Below are positions 9,601-16,319 of a DNA stretch of 64,000 nucleotides, one piece after another. Under the pieces are notes generated by a model. The model ran no database searches, had not been told where the DNA came from, and worked only from the letters and a program-made list of their open reading frames with translations. The position numbers and the translations under genes are program-made. Source of the DNA: Flavobacterium okayamense (GTDB lineage Bacteria; Bacteroidota; Bacteroidia; Flavobacteriales; Flavobacteriaceae); contig NZ_AP024749.1 in NCBI RefSeq assembly GCF_019702945.1, forward strand, positions 744,001-808,000, read 5' to 3'. Numbering within the stretch: position 1 is the stretch's first letter; the number at the start of each line of letters is the position of its first letter.

Positions 9601-9929
9601 TTCAAAAGTTTGTCACCAACTTCAGAAAAATGATTGCCTATTATTTTAGAAGCATCAGTATAATCAATTCCTTTTTGAAGTTTAACTAATTTAAAAATTG
9701 GTAATACAATAAACTTCGCTAAAAGAAATAATTCAACAGAAATAAACAACCAAAACAAAATAGTTCTACCTAAAGTTGAAAGCCAAAGAAAATGTTCCAC
9801 GAGTAATGTGAATATGAAATACAACAAACCTAAACCTATAAAAAGTAGCAATCCTTTTACGACTTCATTGGTATAAAACTTTCTTATAAAAGCTTCAAGT
9901 TTGCTATATATAACTGATTTTGACTCCAA
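6621..9929 (-). CDS. DUF4175-family membrane-anchored protein, 1102 aa
   Basis: Three hydrophobic segments near residues 26-50, 57-80 and 152-168 anchor the N-terminus. A beta-rich, Ig-like region follows to about residue 500. Residues 500-770 are an extreme Glu/Lys/Gln coiled coil. A lower-complexity Gly/Gln/Pro/Lys stretch with many MQMQ and GQ repeats runs from about 900 to 1000, then a helical tail. This matches the DUF4175 proteins of Bacteroidetes, whose function is unknown. The start codon is a TTG at 9927-9929, since no nearby ATG fits the conserved N-terminus. It lies upstream of and overlaps ybeY. A role in envelope structure is inference only. Confidence 0.8.
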   Translation of the reverse strand: MESKSVIYSKLEAFIRKFYTNEVVKGLLLFIGLGLLYFIFTLLVEHFLWLSTLGRTILFWLFISVELFLLAKFIVLPIFKLVKLQKGIDYTDASKIIGNHFSEVGDKLLNFLQLSNTNEQSELLIASIDQKANALQPIPFSNAIDFKGNKKYLPFAIIPILLFVLFYITGNSSVLENSLNRVVHYETAYAPPAPFTFQLLTDDLKVEQNKSFTLKVTTKGNVVPEQVKIHFNNESYFLEKNANGQFEYTFESVKSSTDFYLEANSITSNNYSLEVVNVPTIVDFSMRLTFPSYLRKASETIKGNGNAIVPEGTLITWNIATKATEEIQLKAENSYDFKNVNGLFNFSKSIRSDFNYQIITSNSAVKQYEKLGYTITTIKDQFPSISAQIAPDSLKLKEKVIIGNVSDDYGLSKLQVVYYDVNNREILKRANLPVKTEFVDRFVYTFPSGLRLEEGKKYDYYFEVFDNDQVNGSKSSKSSIFSYYELTQTEKEDKTLQEQQENINALEKSLQNQDKQLSELDKLQKLNKEKSNLDFKDQKKIQDFVDRQKKQEELMKEFSKNLEENLEEFKTENNEQKEELQRRLEEFQKESEKNEELLKELEELSKKLQKEELFDKADKLKQNAKTQKMNLEQLVELTKRFYVEQKAQQLADKLQNLGDKQEKLADDKQNNSKENQEKINKEFEDIKEELNQLDKENESLKRPMDLDVDDKEQENIEEDLNKATEELEQNNKEKASPKQKSAGEKMKEIGEKMSASMMSGGMETMQEDAQLLRQIVDNLLTFSFDEEKLMKETKEASKTNLQFNKALKKQQSLKVQFKHIDDSLFSVALRNPMISEVVFKEVGEVHYNIDKALEVLAENNIYKGTSHQQFALSSANKLADFLSNVQSQMQMQMSGMGQGKPKPGGGQGDMQLKDIIKKQGELGEGMKKGMQPGEQDGDQKGQKPGEKNPGQSGQSGSEGENGQEGNAGKILDILKEQKQLRDALEKELKKEGLGGIGQNALNQMKDIEKQLINKGFKNETLNKMMNLKHELLKLEKAIQQQGEDNKRKSNTNKDSFNGTSSPLPSQLKDYLNSIEILNRQSLPLHPNYNQKVQEYFKSNDNL

Positions 9930-10061
9930 ATAACTTTAACTTTTGTTTATAACTGATAAAATTACAAATTTTTAATCCGCTAATTGTTAATAAAATTTCA
10001 AAATCTGTTAAATACGCTTTGATTTTCTAAATTCATAATTCACTCATCTAAATTCTAATTG

Positions 10062-10069
10062 TATCTTTG
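10062..10069 (+). promoter_or_regulatory. -7 promoter box for gltX
   Basis: TATCTTTG, followed by CA, is an exact TAnnTTTG box 51 bases before the preferred gltX ATG. The hairpin repeat at 10073-10099 begins four bases downstream, so it would form the very 5' end of the transcript. Confidence 0.65.
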
Positions 10070-10072
10070 CAT

Positions 10073-10099
10073 GATCCTTCGATAAGCTCAGGATGACAA
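10073..10099 (+). repeat. dispersed hairpin element, GACAAA-tail family, in the gltX leader
   Basis: The order is G, arm ATCCT, loop TCGATAAGCTC, arm AGGAT, tail GACAA. The five-base arms pair perfectly. An in-frame ATG (10093) lies inside this element, but it is unlikely to be the gltX start. Confidence 0.8.
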
Positions 10100-10119
10100 T
10101 AAGGAAAATATTTAAAATT

Positions 10120-11622
10120 ATGACTAAACCCGTTCGCGTTAGATTTGCGCCAAGTCCAACAGGACCATTACATATTGGTGGTGTTCGTACTGCTTTGTTC
10201 AATTATTTATTTGCTAAAAAACACGGAGGAACTTTTTACTTAAGAGTTGAAGATACCGATCAAACTCGTTTTGTTCCGGGTGCTGAAGCTTATATTTTTG
10301 AAGCTTTAGAATGGTTAGGAATTGCTCCAGATGAAACTGTAGGAAAAAATGAGAAATTTGGACCATACAGACAAAGCGAACGTAAAGAATTATACAAACA
10401 ATATGCTGACCAATTAGTTAATTCGGGTTGGGCGTATTATGCATTTGATACTGCCGAAGCTTTAGATGCGCATAGAAAGCAACACGAAGCCGAAGGAAAA
10501 ACATTTATTTATAATTGGCACAACCGCGAAAAATTAGATACCTCTTTAGTACAATCTAAAGAAGACGTAGAAAAAAGAATTGCTAATGGTGAACATTATG
10601 TCATTCGTTTTAAAACTCCTATAAATGAAACTTTAGAAATAAATGATATCATTCGTGGAACGGTTAAGTTTGAAACGAACTTATTAGACGATAAAGTTTT
10701 ATTTAAAAGTGATGGTATGCCAACCTATCATTTAGCAAATATTGTAGATGATCATTTAATGGAAACGTCTCACGTAATTCGTGGTGAAGAATGGTTACCA
10801 AGTTTACCTTTACACTTTTTGTTATACAAAGCATTTGGTTGGGAAGCACCAGAATTTGCTCATTTACCTTTAATCTTAAAACCAATAGGTAACGGAAAAT
10901 TATCGAAAAGAGATGGTGATAAAATGGGATTCCCTGTATTTCCTTTAGAATGGAAAACGGAAGAAGGAACTTCAATGGGTTATAGAGAACAAGGTTATTT
11001 TCCAGAAGCTGTAGTAAACTTTTTAGCTTTACTAGGTTGGAATGATGGAACCGATAAAGAATTATTTTCATTAGACGAATTAGTAGCTTCTTTTGATTTA
11101 AATAGAGTAAACAAATCGGGAGCGAAGTTTGATCCAGAGAAAAACAAATGGTTCAATCATCAGTATTTAATACAAAAATCTGATGAAGAATTGGCGGTTT
11201 TATTTAAAGTTGAATTGGATAAAAAAGACATCTCGACTCCGCTCGATGTGACAAAAATTGTAGGTTTAGTTAAAGAACGCGCCAACTTCGTAACTGATTT
11301 ATGGGATTTAGCGGATTATTTTTTTGTTGCACCAAGCAGTTATGATGAAAAAGTAACGAAAAAATGGAATGAAGAAACTAAAGAAACCTTAGCTAAAGTT
11401 GCTGAACAATTGAATGCTTATGCTGATTTTACATCACAAACTATTGAAGATAACTTAAAAGAGTGGATGACAGCAAACGAAATAGGAATGGGAAAAGTAA
11501 TGCAGCCACTCCGATTAAGTTTAGTAGGTGAGTTAAAAGGACCACACTTGTTTGACATTATTGAAATGCTTGGTAAAGAAGAAACCATTAAGCGTATTGA
11601 AAAAGCAATAGCAACAGTATAA
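10120..11622 (+). CDS. gltX: glutamyl-tRNA synthetase
   Basis: The product is 500 residues from the ATG at 10120. An ATG 27 bases upstream lies inside a hairpin repeat and adds nine unconserved residues, so I reject it. The class I HIGH motif is HIGG at 18-21, within FAPSPTGPLHIGGVRTALF. The KMSKS motif is KLSKR at 260-264. The enzyme charges tRNA-Glu with glutamate in the cytoplasm. Residues 370-379 (DISTPLDVTK) are encoded by a copy of the dispersed hairpin family, read in frame. It is the only long rightward gene between mnmG and the SPFH gene and ends at a bidirectional terminator. Confidence 0.97.
   Translation: MTKPVRVRFAPSPTGPLHIGGVRTALFNYLFAKKHGGTFYLRVEDTDQTRFVPGAEAYIFEALEWLGIAPDETVGKNEKFGPYRQSERKELYKQYADQLVNSGWAYYAFDTAEALDAHRKQHEAEGKTFIYNWHNREKLDTSLVQSKEDVEKRIANGEHYVIRFKTPINETLEINDIIRGTVKFETNLLDDKVLFKSDGMPTYHLANIVDDHLMETSHVIRGEEWLPSLPLHFLLYKAFGWEAPEFAHLPLILKPIGNGKLSKRDGDKMGFPVFPLEWKTEEGTSMGYREQGYFPEAVVNFLALLGWNDGTDKELFSLDELVASFDLNRVNKSGAKFDPEKNKWFNHQYLIQKSDEELAVLFKVELDKKDISTPLDVTKIVGLVKERANFVTDLWDLADYFFVAPSSYDEKVTKKWNEETKETLAKVAEQLNAYADFTSQTIEDNLKEWMTANEIGMGKVMQPLRLSLVGELKGPHLFDIIEMLGKEETIKRIEKAIATV
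11227..11255 (+). repeat. dispersed hairpin element inside the gltX coding sequence
   Basis: The order is G, arm ACATC, loop TCGACTCCGCTC, arm GATGT, tail GACAAA. The arms pair perfectly and the loop matches the 4131 copy. It is in frame and contributes residues 370-379 of GltX without a stop codon. Confidence 0.8.
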
Positions 11623-11627
11623 AAAAG

Positions 11628-11657
11628 AAAACCCTCAATAATGTTGAGGGTTTTTTT
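11628..11657. terminator. bidirectional terminator between gltX and the convergent outer-membrane protein gene
   Basis: CCCTCAA pairs with TTGAGGG around a TAATG loop, flanked by an A run on the left and an eight-T run on the right. It serves gltX on the plus strand and can serve the 11672-12319 gene on the minus strand. Confidence 0.88.
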
Positions 11658-11671
11658 TGATAAACACTATT

Positions 11672-12319
11672 TTACAAATATATAGTCAACATGGCGCTTA
11701 ACATACCAATATTTCCTCGAAATCGTTGGTTACCATTGGCAAGTTTTAATTCGTCTTTTTTATTTAAACTATTCATAATATTAGTAAAACCATATTGATA
11801 GTTAACATTTAAACGAAATCTAGTAACTCCTGCTGTAATTCCAGCCATAACATTTCCGCTAATTTGATTAATCTTTGTAATATCTTGTGCCATTAATCCT
11901 GGACTATCTTTAAGCAATAACAATTCGTCTGCTTCATCTAGCTTTAATTTACTATTAATCTGAAGTACTGGCCCAATTTCTAACGTTAAATGGTTTTCAA
12001 TTACCATATAACTTCCCACTAAGTATACTTGTACTGCAGAAAGTTTGTATTCGATATCTTTACCAGTTACAGATTGTAATGAAAAATTACTATCGGTAAA
12101 GTTCATACCATAAACCATTTGCCAATTGTTATAGTAATTTCCGCGTAACGATAAACCTCCTATCCAACCTTGACCAGGTTTCGCATTAAATTGATCAGAT
12201 AATAAATCTAAAGATGTAATACCTCCTGAAATTCCAATTCTATTGCTATCACGATAACCGTGTTGAGCGAAAGAAAAAGCACTTAATAAAACGATTAATA
12301 AAAGGGTTAATTTCTTCAT
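11672..12319 (-). CDS. outer-membrane beta-barrel protein
   Basis: The product is 215 residues. Residues 1-19 are a signal peptide (MKKLTLLLIVLLSAFSFAQ). The rest has alternating hydrophobic and polar strands with many Gly, Asn and aromatic residues (GISGG, GGLSLRGNYYNNWQMVYG, FRLNVNYQYGFTN), ending in a hydrophobic strand MLTIYL. This matches small barrels of the outer-membrane-beta-barrel or PorT-like type. Ligand and specific role are not readable. It converges on gltX and shares its terminator. It diverges from the SPFH gene, with a -7 box at 12339-12346. Confidence 0.75.
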   Translation of the reverse strand: MKKLTLLLIVLLSAFSFAQHGYRDSNRIGISGGITSLDLLSDQFNAKPGQGWIGGLSLRGNYYNNWQMVYGMNFTDSNFSLQSVTGKDIEYKLSAVQVYLVGSYMVIENHLTLEIGPVLQINSKLKLDEADELLLLKDSPGLMAQDITKINQISGNVMAGITAGVTRFRLNVNYQYGFTNIMNSLNKKDELKLANGNQRFRGNIGMLSAMLTIYL

Positions 12320-12338
12320 TACAATAATTTTAGGGTGG

Positions 12339-12346
12339 CAAATGTA
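12339..12346 (-). promoter_or_regulatory. -7 promoter box for the outer-membrane beta-barrel gene
   Basis: On the minus strand this reads TACATTTG, an exact TAnnTTTG box 20 bases upstream of the start codon. Confidence 0.6.
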
Positions 12347-12424
12347 AGGTTATCTACAATAAATATGTAACTTTTTGTAAAAAAAAGCGTATAATCTATA
12401 TAACCAATCAAATAATATACAACT

Positions 12425-13390
12425 ATGGGGTATTATATCATTTTAGTCATCGGACTATTTATTTTTTTAAGTTCTTTTTTTACTGTTAAACAACAAACAT
12501 CTGTAATAATAGAACGCTTCGGAAGGTTTAATAGTATACGCAATTCTGGATTACAATTAAAAATTCCAGTAATTGATAGAATTGCAGGTCGTGTTAATTT
12601 ACGAATTCAACAATTAGATGTTATCATTGAAACTAAAACTAAAGATAACGTATTCGTTAAATTGAAAGTTTCAGTTCAGTTTAAAGTATTACAAGACAAG
12701 GTTTACGAAGCTTTTTATAAATTAGAGTATCCACACGATCAAATTACTTCGTACGTATTTGACGTTGTTCGTGCAGAAGTTCCAAAACTAAAATTGGACG
12801 ACGTTTTTGAAAGAAAAGATGATATTGCAGTAGCAGTTAAAAGAGAATTAAATGATGCAATGTCTACTTACGGATACGATATCATAAATACATTAATTAC
12901 TGATATTGATCCTGATATTCAAGTAAAAAATGCAATGAACCGTATTAATGCTGCTGATAGAGAAAAAACAGCTGCAGAATATGAAGCAGAAGCAGGAAGA
13001 ATTAGAATTGTTGCAAAAGCAAAAGCAGAAGCAGAAAGCAAAAGATTACAAGGACAAGGTATTGCTGATCAACGTAGAGAAATTGCTCGTGGGCTTGTAG
13101 AAAGTGTTGATGTATTAAATAGAGTTGGAATTAATTCTCAAGAAGCATCGGCTTTAATTGTAGTTACACAACACTATGATACATTACAAGCAATTGGTGC
13201 TGATACGAATTCGAATTTAATTTTATTACCGAATTCACCTCAAGCTGGAAGTGAAATGTTAAATAACATGGTAGCTAGTTTTACAGCTAGTAACCAAGTA
13301 GGTGAAGCGATGAAAAAAGCAAATAGCCAAGCAAGAATTAAATCGAATAAAAAAGATGAATTTGGTGGAACAGCCGATTCTGAAGAATAA
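12425..13390 (+). CDS. SPFH/Band 7 (stomatin-like) membrane protein
   Basis: The 321-residue product starts with one N-terminal transmembrane segment (residues 2-20). The SPFH/Band 7 domain spans about residues 20-200, with the familiar QQTSVIIERFGRFN opening and INAADREKTAAEYEAEAGRI before the heptad-rich AKAKAEAESKRLQGQG helix. The C-terminal tail is polar. Stomatin-like proteins form oligomeric membrane scaffolds and often regulate membrane proteases; no protease partner gene is adjacent here. It is followed by a hairpin element and a terminator. Confidence 0.92.
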   Translation: MGYYIILVIGLFIFLSSFFTVKQQTSVIIERFGRFNSIRNSGLQLKIPVIDRIAGRVNLRIQQLDVIIETKTKDNVFVKLKVSVQFKVLQDKVYEAFYKLEYPHDQITSYVFDVVRAEVPKLKLDDVFERKDDIAVAVKRELNDAMSTYGYDIINTLITDIDPDIQVKNAMNRINAADREKTAAEYEAEAGRIRIVAKAKAEAESKRLQGQGIADQRREIARGLVESVDVLNRVGINSQEASALIVVTQHYDTLQAIGADTNSNLILLPNSPQAGSEMLNNMVASFTASNQVGEAMKKANSQARIKSNKKDEFGGTADSEE

Positions 13391-13399
13391 AAATTATTA

Positions 13400-13428
13400 G
13401 ATGCTGAAGCAAAGTTCAGCATGACAAA
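13400..13428 (+). repeat. dispersed hairpin element, GACAAA-tail family, after the SPFH gene
   Basis: The order is G, arm ATGCTGAA, loop GCAAAG, arm TTCAGCAT, tail GACAAA. The eight-base stem is perfect and is the longest among the copies here. It starts nine bases after the SPFH stop. Confidence 0.8.
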
Positions 13429-13433
13429 ATAGT

Positions 13434-13467
13434 AAATCCATCAATTTAAAATTGGTGGATTTTTTTA
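13434..13467 (+). terminator. Rho-independent terminator after the SPFH gene
   Basis: AAATCCATCAAT pairs with ATTGGTGGATTT (one G-T pair) around a TTAAA loop, followed by a run of Ts. Confidence 0.85.
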
Positions 13468-13747
13468 TTTATATACAAAAACTATAGATTAAAAAAATTA
13501 AATAGTTTTTAGTAATTAAATTATGTTTTTTTAAGTAAAACGTAAAATAAACGCTTTAAAGTAACTTTTAAGTCATCATACTTAAAACCATATTAGCTAA
13601 TTTTAAAAAGGTTTTAAAATAAAAATATGAAAGCCGTTTTTTAAAGTAAAAATTTATAAAAAACATTATTTTAATAATAAATATTTATTATTTACTAAAA
13701 CAATGATTTATAAAATTAGTATCAAAATAAATAATTATAAAATTTAG
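13468..13747. other. AT-rich gene-free stretch
   Basis: About 280 bases made almost entirely of A and T, with scattered AAAGTAA and TTTAAAG words. There is no open frame worth reporting on either strand and no recognisable RNA gene. It may be spacer, or remnants of earlier repeat insertions next to the hairpin elements on both sides. Confidence 0.5.
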
Positions 13748-13767
13748 ATTCTTACAGAATGACAAAT
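13748..13767 (+). repeat. dispersed hairpin element, GACAAA-tail family, short copy
   Basis: The order is G, arm ATTCT, loop TAC, arm AGAAT, tail GACAAA. The stem is a perfect five pairs. It faces a minus-strand copy at 13805-13824. Confidence 0.75.
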
Positions 13768-13793
13768 TTTATAATTCTCTTTAAATTTTAAAA

Positions 13794-13839
13794 AAAAAGT
13801 ATAGTTTGTCATTTTGTAAAAATCTAAACTATACTTTTT
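13794..13839 (-). terminator. long-loop hairpin, probable terminator of glnS
   Basis: A perfect 14-bp stem AAAAAGTATAGTTT (13794-13807) pairs with 13826-13839 across an 18-base loop. On the minus strand, the direction of glnS, it is followed by a run of Ts from the A-rich stretch at 13786-13798. Most of the minus-strand hairpin element lies in its loop. Confidence 0.55.
13805..13824 (-). repeat. dispersed hairpin element, GACAAA-tail family, minus-strand copy
   Basis: On the minus strand the order is G, arm ATTTT, loop TAC, arm AAAAT, tail GACAAA. It has the same layout and loop as the 13748 copy but different, still complementary, arms. Confidence 0.75.
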
Positions 13840-13842
13840 AAA

Positions 13843-13870
13843 GACACTTCGACAAGCTCAGTGTGACAAT
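13843..13870 (+). repeat. dispersed hairpin element, GACAAA-tail family, after glnS
   Basis: The order is G, arm ACACT, loop TCGACAAGCTC, arm AGTGT, tail GACAAT. The arms pair perfectly. It lies 16 bases from the glnS stop codon. Confidence 0.8.
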
Positions 13871-13885
13871 TTTATTTTATAATAA

Positions 13886-15568
13886 TTACTTTTCGCTAAC
13901 CTTTGCCCAAGTATCTCTTAAACCAACCGTTTTATTGAAAACTAATTTTTCAGCAGTTGAATCTCTATCTACACAAAAATATCCTAAACGTTGAAACTGA
14001 AAATGATCTAATTCTTTAGATTCAGTTAAACTAGGTTCAACATAACCCGTAATAATTTCAAGAGAATTAGGATTGATAAACTCTTTAAAATCAACTTCTT
14101 TATTTCCATCTGGATTTTCATGTGTAAACAAACGATCATACACACGAACTTCTGCTTCTTTTGCATGTGGAATAGAAACCCAATGAATTGTTCCTTTAAC
14201 TTTACGCTTACTAGCTTCAGTACCACTTCCAGATTTAGAATCTACATCATATGAACAATGAATTTCGGTAATATTTCCGTTTTCATCTTTTACAACTGAT
14301 TCACCTTTAATGATATACGCGTTTTTCAAACGAACTTCTGTGCCTAGTGTTAATCGGAAGAATTTCTTGTGTGCTTCTTCTTGAAAATCTTCTCTTTCAA
14401 TATATAATTCCTTAGAAAAAGGAACTTGACGATATGTCATTACTTCTTCTTCTGGATTATTTTCGGCTTCTAACCATTCTTCTTTCCCTTCAGGATAATT
14501 AGTAATTACTAATTTAACCGGATTTAGAACTGCCATTACACGAGGTGCAATTTTGTTCAAATCTTCACGTACACAGAATTCTAAAAGCGAAACATCGATT
14601 AAGTTTGAGCGTTTTGCAATACCAATAGTTTTAGCAAAATTACGTATGGAAGCGGGTGTATAACCTCTTCTTCTCATACCCGAAATTGTACTCATACGAG
14701 GATCATCCCAACCTGTAACATGCTTTTCTTCAACTAATTGTAATAATTTACGTTTCGAAACTACAGTATGCGATAAATTTCTACGCGCAAACTCACGTTG
14801 TTTTGGTCTTACTTTAGAAGTATCGTAAATATTATCTAAAAACCAATCGTATAATTCTCGATGTGGTAAAAACTCAAGAGTACATAAAGAGTGTGAAACT
14901 TGTTCTAAATAATCACTTTCTCCATGTGCCCAATCGTACATTGGATAAATACACCAATCGTTACCTGTTCTATGATGATACGCATGCATAATACGATACA
15001 TAATAGGATCGCGCATTAACATATTAGTAGAAGCCATATCTATTTTAGCACGTAAAACGTAACTTCCGTTAGGAAATTCTCCGTTTTTCATACGTTCAAA
15101 TAAATCTAAATTCTCTTCTATAGAACGATTTCTATTTGGGCTATCTGTTCCAGGTTGTGTAGGCGTACCTTTTTGTTTCGCCATTTCTTCTGAAGACTGA
15201 TTGTCTACATACGCTTTACCTTTCTTAATTAATTCAACTGCCCAATCGTATAATTGTTGGAAATAATCTGAAGCAAAACATTCAGTATCCCATTGAAAAC
15301 CTAACCATTCTACATCGCGCTTAATAGCATCAACGTATTCTTGTTCTTCTTTTGATGGGTTTGTATCGTCGAAACGTAAGTTTACAGGTGCATTATAATC
15401 TATTCCTAGGCCAAAATTTAAACATATGGCACTCGCATGACCAACATGCAAATATCCATTTGGTTCTGGTGGAAATCGGAAACGTAATTTATCTTTTGAC
15501 AAACCATTTTTTAAATCTTCTTCAATGATTTGTTCTATAAAATTCAATGATTTTTCTTCAGTAGACAT
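13886..15568 (-). CDS. glnS: glutaminyl-tRNA synthetase
   Basis: The product has 560 residues. The class I HIGH motif is HVGH at residues 41-44, within [26 protein letters not shown]-type loop (VVSKRKLL) lies near residue 270, and the GlnRS-type anticodon-binding beta domains fill the C-terminal half. It charges tRNA-Gln directly, so with gltX in the same window glutamine charging need not use the transamidation route. The gene is monocistronic, with a -7 box about 20 bases upstream of its start. Its 3' side is crowded with hairpin elements. Confidence 0.97.
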   Translation of the reverse strand: MSTEEKSLNFIEQIIEEDLKNGLSKDKLRFRFPPEPNGYLHVGHASAICLNFGLGIDYNAPVNLRFDDTNPSKEEQEYVDAIKRDVEWLGFQWDTECFASDYFQQLYDWAVELIKKGKAYVDNQSSEEMAKQKGTPTQPGTDSPNRNRSIEENLDLFERMKNGEFPNGSYVLRAKIDMASTNMLMRDPIMYRIMHAYHHRTGNDWCIYPMYDWAHGESDYLEQVSHSLCTLEFLPHRELYDWFLDNIYDTSKVRPKQREFARRNLSHTVVSKRKLLQLVEEKHVTGWDDPRMSTISGMRRRGYTPASIRNFAKTIGIAKRSNLIDVSLLEFCVREDLNKIAPRVMAVLNPVKLVITNYPEGKEEWLEAENNPEEEVMTYRQVPFSKELYIEREDFQEEAHKKFFRLTLGTEVRLKNAYIIKGESVVKDENGNITEIHCSYDVDSKSGSGTEASKRKVKGTIHWVSIPHAKEAEVRVYDRLFTHENPDGNKEVDFKEFINPNSLEIITGYVEPSLTESKELDHFQFQRLGYFCVDRDSTAEKLVFNKTVGLRDTWAKVSEK

Positions 15569-15588
15569 TGTTTTTCTATCTTTTATGC

Positions 15589-15596
15589 AAAGATAG
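15589..15596 (-). promoter_or_regulatory. -7 promoter box for glnS
   Basis: The plus strand shows CAAAGATA, i.e. TATCTTTG on the minus strand, an exact TAnnTTTG box about 20 bases upstream of the glnS ATG. Coordinates may be off by one base. Confidence 0.6.
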
Positions 15597-15711
15597 AAAA
15601 TGTTTCAAGTTTCAAGTTGTTTAAAAGTTGAAAAAACTGAGTAAATTTGATAATTAAATAATGTGGTTGAAGTCAAAAAGAAAATTAACTTGAAACCTTA
15701 AACAAAAAATT

Positions 15712-16071
15712 ATGGGAACTATAAAATTAAATAACATACGCACCTATTCATATCATGGTTGTTTATTAGAAGAAGGAAAAATAGGTAGTGATTACAGTGT
15801 TGATTTAGAAATAAAGACGGATTTGCGTAAATCGGCTGAGACAGATGATTTGCATGATACGGTAGATTATGTAGATTTAAATAGAATTGTTGTAGAAGAA
15901 ATGGCTATAAGAGCCCATTTATTAGAACATGTTGCCCATAGAATTATTACTAGAATTTTTGCGGAATTACCACAAGTTTCAAGGATTAAAGTAGCGGTTG
16001 CTAAGTTGAATCCGCCAATTGGTGGCGATGTAGAAAGCGTAACAATTGAAATGGAAGAGTTTAGAAACTAG
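15712..16071 (+). CDS. folB: dihydroneopterin aldolase
   Basis: The 119-residue product has the usual FolB length. It shows the N-terminal strand IKLNNIRTYSYHGCLLEE (the YHG signature). DDLHDTVDYVDLNRIV and LLEHVAHRIITRIFAELP also match the family, and the C-terminal strand VAKLNPPIGGDVESVTIEM carries the conserved proline pair. The enzyme converts 7,8-dihydroneopterin to 6-hydroxymethyl-dihydropterin plus glycolaldehyde in folate synthesis. It lies upstream of tRNA-Cys on the same strand with no terminator visible between, though the tRNA has its own -7 box. Confidence 0.94.
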   Translation: MGTIKLNNIRTYSYHGCLLEEGKIGSDYSVDLEIKTDLRKSAETDDLHDTVDYVDLNRIVVEEMAIRAHLLEHVAHRIITRIFAELPQVSRIKVAVAKLNPPIGGDVESVTIEMEEFRN

Positions 16072-16146
16072 TTTTTTAATGTTCAGTAATTAGTTGGCAG
16101 TTAAAATATTATAATATTATGATTTAAAAAAATATAACGAACTGTT

Positions 16147-16184
16147 AACTTTTAAACTTTAAACTTTCAAACTTTAAACTTTTT
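16147..16184 (+). repeat. short AACTTT-type direct repeats upstream of tRNA-Cys
   Basis: Five near-copies of a (A)AACTTT unit spaced seven to eight bases apart (AACTTTT, AAACTTT, AAACTTT, CAAACTTT, AAACTTT). A similar word is tandemly repeated before rfbA. It lies directly upstream of the tRNA promoter box; I see no other function. Confidence 0.6.
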
Positions 16185-16187
16185 ATA

Positions 16188-16195
16188 TACATTTG
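16188..16195 (+). promoter_or_regulatory. -7 promoter box for tRNA-Cys
   Basis: TACATTTG followed by CA matches TAnnTTTG and lies 17 bases before the mature tRNA 5' end. Confidence 0.65.
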
Positions 16196-16212
16196 CAGTC
16201 CGTTCAAGTAAT

Positions 16213-16283
16213 GGCGTCGTGGCCGAGCGGCTAGGCAGCGGTCTGCAAAACCGTCTACCCCGGTTCGAATCCGGGCGATGCCT
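16213..16283 (+). tRNA. tRNA-Cys (GCA)
   Basis: A 71-base cloverleaf. The acceptor arms GGCGTCG and CGATGCC pair (one G-T). The anticodon loop CTGCAAA has the GCA anticodon at 16245-16247. The T-arm has the standard GGTTCGAATCC. The discriminator is T (U73), as expected for cysteine tRNA. The 3' CCA is not encoded. It has its own -7 box and is followed four bases later by a terminator. Confidence 0.97.
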
Positions 16284-16286
16284 CTT

Positions 16287-16317
16287 AAACCTTCTAAGAA
16301 ATTAGGAGGTTTTTTTT
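16287..16317. terminator. terminator after tRNA-Cys, shared with the convergent gene
   Basis: AAACCTTCTAA pairs with TTAGGAGGTTT (one T-G pair) around a four-base GAAA loop, followed by a long T run. The minus-strand gene at 16320 ends three bases beyond it, so it may serve both directions. Confidence 0.82.
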
Positions 16318-16319
16318 AT

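Noticed and set aside
10093..10119. Upstream in-frame ATG that would lengthen gltX by nine residues
   Set aside because: It lies inside a dispersed hairpin element, and the added residues are not part of the conserved GltX N-terminus.
10703..11071. 122-codon open frame antisense to gltX
   Set aside because: It is a shadow of a strongly conserved gene, with no promoter, signal or recognisable domain.
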